Positions 57,601 through 64,000 of a stretch of DNA of 64,000 nt are shown here, piece by piece (the stretch's first letter is position 1; every line of letters starts with the position of its first letter). The DNA comes from Typha latifolia (lineage: Eukaryota; Streptophyta; Magnoliopsida; Poales; Typhaceae): positions 1,612,001 to 1,676,000 of the forward strand of contig CM034103.1 in the NCBI GenBank assembly GCA_019914945.1, read 5' to 3'. Position numbers and translations under genes: made by a program. The notes below the pieces were generated by a model that was not told the origin of the DNA, did not search any database, and worked only from the letters and a program-made list of their open reading frames with translations.

Positions 57601-60600
57601 CATTCATGGAGCTCTCAACTTCACTGGTGCCTCTACTTCTGCATCTGCTGTCTTTGGTATGACTAAGCCCTGGATTTTTTATTCTAGCGCCTCACATCAT
57701 ATGACTGGTGACCCTTCCATCTTTACTAGCCTCACCTCTGCCCCTATCACTCTTCTTCATGTTCATACAGCTGATGTGACCTATTACTCTATCTCTCATA
57801 TTGGTTACATCACTCCTACCACGGATCCCACGAGTCGTCTTACTTTATCTGATGTTTGGCTTGTTCCCGGCCTAACCATGAGTCTTATTTCTATTACTCA
57901 GCTTTCTGACTCTGGTTACACTGTATCCTTCTCTTCTATTTCTTGTGTTGTGCAGGACCCGTCTACAGGCCAGAGGATTGGGATCGGTAGTCAGATACAC
58001 AGGCTTTATTACTTGGATCAGCTTCACCTTCCATCACCTCGTCCCAGTGCTTGTTTAGTCACTCCTCTCTCTCCTTCAGACTTGTGGTATCGACGTCTAG
58101 GTCATGTATCGAGTCAACGTCTCAAGACCTTGTCCCAGTCTGGATGTTTAGGCGGTGGTCATTTTTCTTGTTTGTCCCCTTGTACTGGCTGCAGGTTGAC
58201 AAAACATTGGGCCTTTCCGTTTCCTCTTAGTACGAATATCTCTGATTCCCCTTTTCACATTTAGGGACCCGCTCCACTCCCTTCGGGTCTTGGTTTTATT
58301 TACTATGTGTGTTTCATTGATGATTTTTCTCGTTTCACTTGGGTTTACCTTATGCGTCAGTGCTATGAAGTGTGTCAGATTTATTACGATTTCTCTTCTA
58401 TAGTGCTCGTGAGTATCTTTCCTCTGAGTTTCGTTCTATGCATGCTTCCGTCGGTACTCTACCTCAGCAGTCGTGTCCCTATACCCCTGCTCAGAATGGA
58501 GTTGCCGAACGAAAACATCGTCATCTTCTTGAGCCCACTCGAGCTCTTCTCTTTGAGGCTTTTATTCCTCGTTCTTATTGGGCTGAGGCTCTTCTTACTG
58601 CTCTCTATTTCATCAATCGAACTCCACCATCTGTCCTTGATGGTTTGACTCCATACGATCGTCTCTATGGTACTTCCCCCTCGAATGGTCATCTTCGTGT
58701 TTTTGGGTGCACATGTTTTGTTCTTCTTCCTCCGGGTGAACATAACAAGTTATCCCCTAGGGCAGCTAAGTGTCTTTCTAGGATATAGTCCTGAGCATAA
58801 AGGCTATCATTGCTATAACACTTCTGCTCATCGTCTTAGGATATCGCGCCATGTCACTTTTCTGGAAGAGATACCTCTCTTTACCACTGATACCTTAGCT
58901 CCCTTGGATTTATCTTTTCTAAATCTCCCTACTCCTAAGCTATCCTCCATCCCCTCCGAGGTGCCTAGTTCAGCCCCACCATCAATATCCCACATGCCTC
59001 AAATTTCTCTACCCATCGACATGCCTTTACTACCAGTTCCTTCTGCTCCATCGGACCGCTCTCTCGCTGAGTTCCCAGCCCCCCCAGAGGAGTACCCCCC
59101 TCCCATGATGACTTTGCCCTACTTCTATACTCGCTAATCCTGTCCTCCTCCCACAACTGAGACCCCCACTCCTAGTAATATCTCTCCGATCATCCCATCC
59201 TCTACTTTGATGGCTCCTACGCCCGCTCATCGTTACCCAGAGCGTGAGCATCACACTTTTCTTGCAGCCATCCACTCCACCTCTCAGCCTAGGTCCTATC
59301 ATGAGGAAGTCCAGGCTCCGGAGTGGCAGGAAGCCATGGCAGATGAGCTTCAGGCCCTTCAGTAGATGCATACTTGGGATGTTGTTCCTCGCCCACCAGA
59401 CATTGTGCCTATCACCTGCAAATGGATCTTCAAGGTCAAATATCAACCTGATGATCTATTGTCGGGTACAAAGCTCGTTTGGTTGCTCGAGGTTTTACTC
59501 AAGAATACGGGATAGATTATGAGGAGATTTTTGCTCCAGTTGCTCGGATGACTTCTGTCCGCACTCTTCTAGCTGTTGCTTCCAGTCGCCAGTGGCCTTT
59601 ACATCAGATGGATGTGAAGAATGCGTTTCTTCATGGCCTTCTTGACGATAAGGTATACATGGACCTTCCACCTAGTTTCCCTCTTCCTCCAGGTCACATT
59701 TATCGATTGCGACGAGCTATCTACGGGCTCAAGCAGGCCCCTCGTGCCTGGTTTGATCGTTTTCATAGTGTTCTCACAGCCTATGGATTTCAGGAGAGCC
59801 CCTCTAAGCCATCTATGTTTCTACGGTCTTCTGCACAGCGGTCATCCTCCTTCTGTATGTCGATGATATGATAATCACCGAAGATGATTCAACCGGGATC
59901 CGCTCCCTTCAGCAGCATCTTCAGAGTCAGTTTGAGATGAAGGACCTTTGTCCTCTTCGGTTCTTTCTGAGTATCGAAATTGTTCCGTCATCCTATGGTA
60001 TTTTGTTGTCCCAGTAGAAATATATTACAGACATTCTTAGTCATGCTACTATCACTGACACTCGTCCCGCTACTACCTCAGTTGAGCTCCATGTGAAGCT
60101 TTAGCCTGATGACGGTCAGCTTCTTCCAGATCCGACTAGATATCGTCAACTGGTTAGGACACTCGTCTACCTAACCATTACTCGGCTTGATATCTCTCAT
60201 GCAGTTGGTCTTGTCACTCAGTTCATGCAGGCTCCTCGAACTACTCATTATGCTGCTCTTATACGTATTCTTCAATACCTTCGTGGCACCATCACTCGCT
60301 CTCTTTTCATGCCATCGACTTCTATCTTGGTTCTGCGAGCTTATTGCGATGCAGATTATGCTGGTGACAAGTCTGATCGGATGTCTACTACTGGCTTCTG
60401 CATTTTTCTAAGAGATTCTCTGATTTCTTAGCGTAGCAAGAAACAGAATGTGGTGTCTCTCCAGTACTGAAGCAGAGTATCGTGCTATGTGTGCGGCAAC
60501 TAAGGAGATTGTTTGGCTCCGTCGCCTCCTTAGTGATATGGGTGTTTCCTTACCCATCCCAACTCATCTTCATGTCGACAATGATAGTACTAAAAAGCTC

Positions 60601-63223
60601 GCTGAAAATCCTATTTTTCATGAGGACGAAGCACATTGAAGTCGATATGCACTACACTCGGCAGCAATATCGAGCTGGCATCATTTCGCTCTATCACCTC
60701 AGTACTGAGGAGCAGATTGCCGATTTTTTCACGAAGTCTCTTCCCCTTCTGCGCTTTGCTCATTTAGTTGGCAAACTCTCGGTTTATGATCCACCTTGAG
60801 TTTGAGCGGGGGTATTAGAGTTATTAGATTTATATATTATCTAATTATCTTATTTCATGGTGACTTTGTATAAATAGGGGTCAACCCCTCTTTGATCAAA
60901 TGTGAAATACAAAACATTTTTCACCACTTTCTCCTCTCCTCTCTCTTCTCTTCTCCTCTCTCTTCTCCTTCAACCCAATCTAAGGTAATCCCACTATCAT
61001 TTCACATAGTAATACAATCCATTATGCCATGAGAAGAGATTAGCTTGTGTTAACTATGTATGGCAGTATACTCTGGTGTAGTACCAAACAATACCTTGTT
61101 TTAAACTTTTAATTAGTACTACAAGATGTAATCATCACCAATGCCTCCTGCTGAGAACAATGAATCTTCTACTATACCACAGATCTTTAATAAGTATAAG
61201 AATTATACTGTGTCAAATATCTAGATAGAAATTACATTGTCAAGATGTGTTGAATATCATTTCAATCATCATATATAAAATTTCCTCTAGTTGAATTATG
61301 CAACCCACCTCCAATGTAGTGGATCCTCCTTCAAAGAAATTTAAGGCTTTCTTTAGTTTGAGACTAAGCCTCGAACTCGATTAGTTAGTCTCATTTTTTA
61401 GTCTTGATTTTTTTATGAGTAAACTTGAATAGATATGAGAAAGATAAAAAGATGTTTGGTTACTAAACCAGTTTAGGAGTTCCTGAACTAGTTCAAGAGA
61501 GGCTCCTAAACTCAAAATAAGCAAGGCCTAATAGACTACCATCACAGGTTTCCTCTCATTAAGCAAATTTGTTAGTTCCAATTTGTTATAATATGAGCCA
61601 TTTCTAATCTCTAGTGAAAAAGCCCTAGCATTGCATATTTGCAATACATAGATGCCTGAGACCTAGATTTATGTGTCATCCTAGTATTCTACAACTATCC
61701 ATTGTTAACTCACTAACTACTTGGACAAAGAAAAAAAAAACCCATTTGATACGAAAAGGAAAAAAAAACTCAATCCATTTAAATTATCCACTTCATCAAC
61801 CTATCAAAAATGTACTCAAGCATAAATGTGAGGGAGAGTGTTAGAACATGAAAACTCAGAAACCATCATTCTCTAACAACTTATACTTAAGCATTTAGAA
61901 TACTTGGTAAGTTAACAAGATGACGACAAGAATAAGGCTTTCTAAACAAAGAATATGAGAAAGAGATAGAAGATGAGAGAGAGGAAGGTGGATAGAGCGT
62001 AGGGGAGTGAGGAGAGATGGTGGGAGGAGAAGAGAGAAAGAGAGCAGATGGAGATGAAGATGGTGGTAACTAGGATTAAAACATGCAAGGGAGAGAAATA
62101 TTTGATGGAAACAAAACAGATCGGAACCAAACATGATCATGGAGGAGCAAATACAATGGTGTTTGGGCCTACTTGAACCACTGGTTAAATGGGCTTCGGT
62201 ATGTGTTGGAAGTGTATTTAGGTCTATCCAGCCTGCACAGAGTTATTTAGGATGAGTTAAATGGGTTTTTTGTTCCTACAAGAATGGATAAGATATGCTT
62301 CCATCTCCTTCTTAGTCTCCCTCACACGATGCCTAACCCTAGCAGCCAACTTCTTCATCTTTGGCTTCTCTGCTCCCTCCCTCCCTCCCTCCCTCCCTCC
62401 CTCCCTCCCTCCCTCTCTCCCTCCTCTCTCTCTCTCTCTTTTCCAGTCCCTCCTTCCCACTGGCTCCCCTCACTTCACAGCCACTCCCTCCGCCTTCCTC
62501 TATTTGCCACTTCCTCCCACATCATCAGAATTATGACTATGCACCGACTGTACCGGGCAAAATGGGCAATGCCCCTCTATAGGTCTCATGCTAACAAGCC
62601 AGCAGCACAATGTTTATTTGCAGTTCCTAAATCCTTGTTCAAAGATGCATTGCACTATATAGCACAGTTGCATGACATTATCAACCTTGTAAGAGAAGAA
62701 TGTTTGGATTTTCTAATCAATGTACGTTCCGCTAGTATGTCAATTACCTGCATATTCTGCCTAAGTAAGACACCATCTTTATCTCTTTGAGGCTTGACAA
62801 TTTTGTCAGATATATTAGGACCATAAGTCTCTTTGACAACTGTATACCTGGAAAAAGAGAAAGAGAAGTAAAGGAATTAGCACTTACTGTCGGTTGAAAT
62901 GAAGATAAATAAAAACACTTTATGGAGACATTAGTTACTTTTTCATTGCTATGCAACGACCAAAACCACGATCAAGAGAGGATTTATTCATGACAATAGC
63001 ATCCTCAATGTCATAACCACTGTAACTCATAACAGCTACAGTAGCATTCTGTCCAGCTCCAAGCTTATCATATCCAACCTGTAAAACGCTGTTACTAATA
63101 TGTATTGCTATACAAATTTGCGACCACAAAGGTATGGATACAAACCAGCTCGATTGTTTTTGTTGTCAGCAAAGGACGTTGTGGATACACTAGCAGGTAA
63201 AGTAGAGTGTCAGCTCGACACAG
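48628..63223 (-). CDS. NRPC2: RNA polymerase III second-largest subunit, C-terminal part
   Basis: This is the core catalytic subunit (RPC2) of the polymerase that makes tRNA and 5S rRNA. It is on the minus strand; the 5' part lies beyond the window. Exons are 63146-63223, 62939-63078, 62748-62847, 55216-55331, 55000-55135, 54780-54910, 52457-52582, 52331-52386, 51709-51779, 50424-50508, 50206-50309, 49281-49409 and 48628-48678 (1323 nt, 440 codons plus stop). All phases close. Pol III-type signatures include [79 protein letters not shown] and [13 protein letters not shown]. The C-terminal zinc site is CRKCG and CSMCK, and the protein ends PRLKLTEA. The intron 55332-62747 contains a copia element in the opposite orientation. 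A second long intron, 52583-54779, may hold an LTR remnant. Confidence 0.95.
53493..54593. mobile_element. Possible solo LTR remnant in an NRPC2 intron
   Basis: The 2.2-kb intron 52583-54779 contains a stretch that starts TGTTATGGGTG, has a promoter-like CTATATAAGGGATCC near 53740, then a CT/AG-rich region and T-rich tail, and ends about TTTCTTAACA. This pattern resembles a long LTR of copia/Sirevirus type. No internal coding domain or target-site duplication was found. The call is tentative. Confidence 0.3.
55639..55643 (+). repeat. Target-site duplication CATAG, left copy
   Basis: CATAG immediately precedes the left LTR and recurs at 61005-61009, immediately after the right LTR, as expected for a 5-bp duplication made by copia integration. 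Confidence 0.85.
55644..55819 (+). repeat. Left LTR of the copia element
   Basis: A 176-bp LTR beginning TTTTAGAGTTATTAG and ending ATCGTTTCA. It contains TATAAATAGGGG as promoter TATA and a CT-rich 3' part. The canonical TG start has become TT. Confidence 0.93.
55820..55831 (+). other. Primer-binding site
   Basis: TGGTATCAGAAC directly follows the left LTR. It differs by one base from the usual TGGTATCAGAGC site for initiator Met tRNA. Confidence 0.9.
55935..56110 (+). repeat. GCN/GCA trinucleotide-rich leader of the copia element
   Basis: Imperfect GCA/GCC/GCAGCA repeats. They produce Ala-rich and Ser-rich ORFs in several frames on both strands, so none is likely a real protein. Confidence 0.75.
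56309..56495 (+). repeat. Three copies of a short motif in the copia leader
   Basis: CACCAAGTGTTCGACGAAAG (or one-base to few-base variants) occurs near 56312, 56409 and 56476, at spacings of about 98 and 67 bp. The function is unknown. Confidence 0.7.
56500..60800 (+). pseudogene. Copia gag-pol pseudogene
   Basis: Remnants in order: gag (about 56520-57290, with an internal TAG at 57018), CCHC zinc knuckle at 57394-57435 in the next frame, then protease at about 57660-57730 in a third frame. There the catalytic D-S-G-A position reads Y-S-S-A, so the aspartate is lost. The GAG-pre-integrase segment (about 58080-58262) ends in TAG. Integrase is at about 58300-58790, with a frame change and missing sequence between its first part and the C-terminal part. 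Reverse transcriptase spans about 59400-60000, with the YVDD box at 59856-59867 one frame away from the preceding RT sequence. RNase H is at about 60180-60790, broken by stops and frameshifts. Many former codons are now TAG, consistent with C-to-T decay of CAG and mutation of TGG. Confidence 0.92.
60798..60812 (+). other. Polypurine tract
   Basis: The purine-rich GAGTTTGAGCGGGGG, interrupted by a TTT run, directly precedes the right LTR, as needed for plus-strand priming. Confidence 0.8.
60813..61004 (+). repeat. Right LTR of the copia element
   Basis: A 192-bp LTR beginning TATTAGAGTTATTAG and ending ATCATTTCA, followed by the CATAG duplication. It is 16 bp longer than the left LTR because of an expanded CTCTCTTCTC stretch. 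Confidence 0.93.
62372..62416 (+). repeat. (CCCT)n microsatellite
   Basis: About ten CCCT units in the NRPC2 intron, followed by a CT run to about 62440. It causes the Pro/Ser-rich ORFs in this stretch. Confidence 0.9.
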
Positions 63224-64000
63224 CTGCAATAAGTTAAATAAATGGGTTTAATGTCCTCATGGCAAGTAGAATAATTCAGAACTATATTATAACTAAATCA
63301 TAAACAGTTAGAGAAACAAAATTCTTTCTCAATTCAGAATCAGATCATGATAAACCAAATTGAATGGAAATTACAGGTTAGCAAAACAGTAGGCAAGATC
63401 ATTGGAAATCTTGCTTGCGCATTCTGTTAATTATCCACTTGCACTGTAACGAATAAGAGGGCATTACAAGAATGCATCATTAGGCATGATTTTCTTCTTA
63501 AAGGATGCTTTAATATTTCAATAATTGGGATACAAAGGAGAAGAATCATGAGTGGCAATGGACTTAACAGTGTTAGGGTACAAAGATGATGATTGAGGCT
63601 AATATTATTGCTCTCCAATCCAATGAATATTTCATTAAGAGACCTCATGGTCAGTCTTCTGAAAGTGGAATTAGGCATAGTGGTGAATCATCACATCTTC
63701 TTGTCCAAAGATTAGACATATGATGAATCATAACATTTTCAGAAATTGGAATAAGAGATAGTGGTCAATCAATATTTGGTCAAATTATTCTTCCTAAAGT
63801 CTAAACAAATTGATGTGCTTAGATGCATGCTATACCAACTACGAAGAGAATCTCAAGATCTTGTGTCAAATTGTCAATTAACATATTCATTTGATACTTA
63901 TTACAATGATCTACAACTATGATGATTTCTGCTTTAAAATAACTTGTCATTCTTCACCTAGTTCATGATTTAAGTGTTAGCATAATGTGCAACATGTTAT
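63224..64000. other. NRPC2 intron running off the window
   Basis: Sequence upstream (on the minus strand) of the first visible NRPC2 exon. The next 5' exon of the family should encode the QCAMGKQAMG region, and it is not found here, so it lies beyond 64000. Confidence 0.6.

Larger units (their letters stand above)
55644..61004 (+). mobile_element. Ty1/copia LTR retrotransposon, decayed, in an NRPC2 intron
   Basis: A 5361-bp element lies in the opposite orientation to its host gene. It has short LTRs (55644-55819 and 60813-61004), a primer-binding site TGGTATCAGAAC complementary to initiator Met tRNA, a polypurine tract and a CATAG target-site duplication. Domain order is gag, zinc knuckle, protease, integrase, reverse transcriptase, RNase H, which defines copia. 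All domains are broken by stops and frameshifts, so it is not autonomous. By hand I count about nine substitutions in 176 aligned LTR positions, roughly 5 percent. At the usual grass rate this would mean about two million years, as a rough figure. Confidence 0.95.

Noticed and set aside
62257..62582. Pro/Ser-rich and Glu/Gly/Arg-rich ORFs
   Set aside because: Translations of the CCCT microsatellite inside an NRPC2 intron.

Overview
This window is nuclear DNA from a flowering plant. All genes have spliceosomal GT-AG introns, and the proteins match plant-specific families: TPLATE complex, CYP88A, class III peroxidase, CC-NB-LRR, NPF and PMEI. A commelinid or related monocot is the best guess, because several genes (TAF1B-like exon 1, the NPF transporter, the start of the KAO gene) have very GC-rich 5' coding ends next to AT-rich introns and spacers. 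The species cannot be fixed by reading alone.

Layout, left to right. (1) The 3' end of a TPLATE-complex WD40 subunit gene, + strand, 1-2454. (2) An AT-rich spacer with a MITE-like element. (3) A UMP-CMP kinase gene, +, about 4.0-8.9 kb. (4) VPS55, -, 9.7-10.4 kb, whose leader shares a divergent promoter region with (5) a TAF1B/Rrn7-like RNA polymerase I initiation factor gene, +, 12.1-16.9 kb. (6) A 4.5 kb spacer and leader region, then a type I inositol polyphosphate 5-phosphatase gene, +, 21.3-24.8 kb. (7) A class III peroxidase, +, 26.2-27.8 kb. (8) An intronless CC-NB-LRR resistance gene, +, 29.1-31.7 kb. (9) An intronless invertase/pectin methylesterase inhibitor-like gene, +, 33.0-33.5 kb. 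(10) An NPF7-type NRT1/PTR transporter, -, 33.9-36.3 kb. (11) A 5 kb spacer with a 45-bp minisatellite, a second MITE-like element and GA/CT tracts. (12) Ent-kaurenoic acid oxidase (KAO, CYP88A), +, 41.3-44.8 kb. (13) Glycine decarboxylase H protein, -, 45.2-47.1 kb. (14) The C-terminal 440 codons of RNA polymerase III subunit 2 (NRPC2), -, 48.6-63.2 kb. One NRPC2 intron holds a complete but decayed Ty1/copia retrotransposon (55644-61004).

The genes are unrelated housekeeping, metabolic, hormone and defence genes, as is usual for plant chromosomes. They do not form an operon or an evident cluster. Exon boundaries were joined by hand from splice sites, reading phase and family resemblance; in every multi-exon gene listed the phases close without a stop.

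I did not find a convincing undescribed biological system. The most useful observations are the copia insertion with its target-site duplication inside NRPC2, a GC-AG intron in the TAF1B-like gene, a 3'-UTR intron placed 56 nt after the stop of the resistance gene, two possible C-termini of the UMP-CMP kinase, an NPF transporter lacking the proton-coupling motif, and MITE-like families with long imperfect inverted ends.
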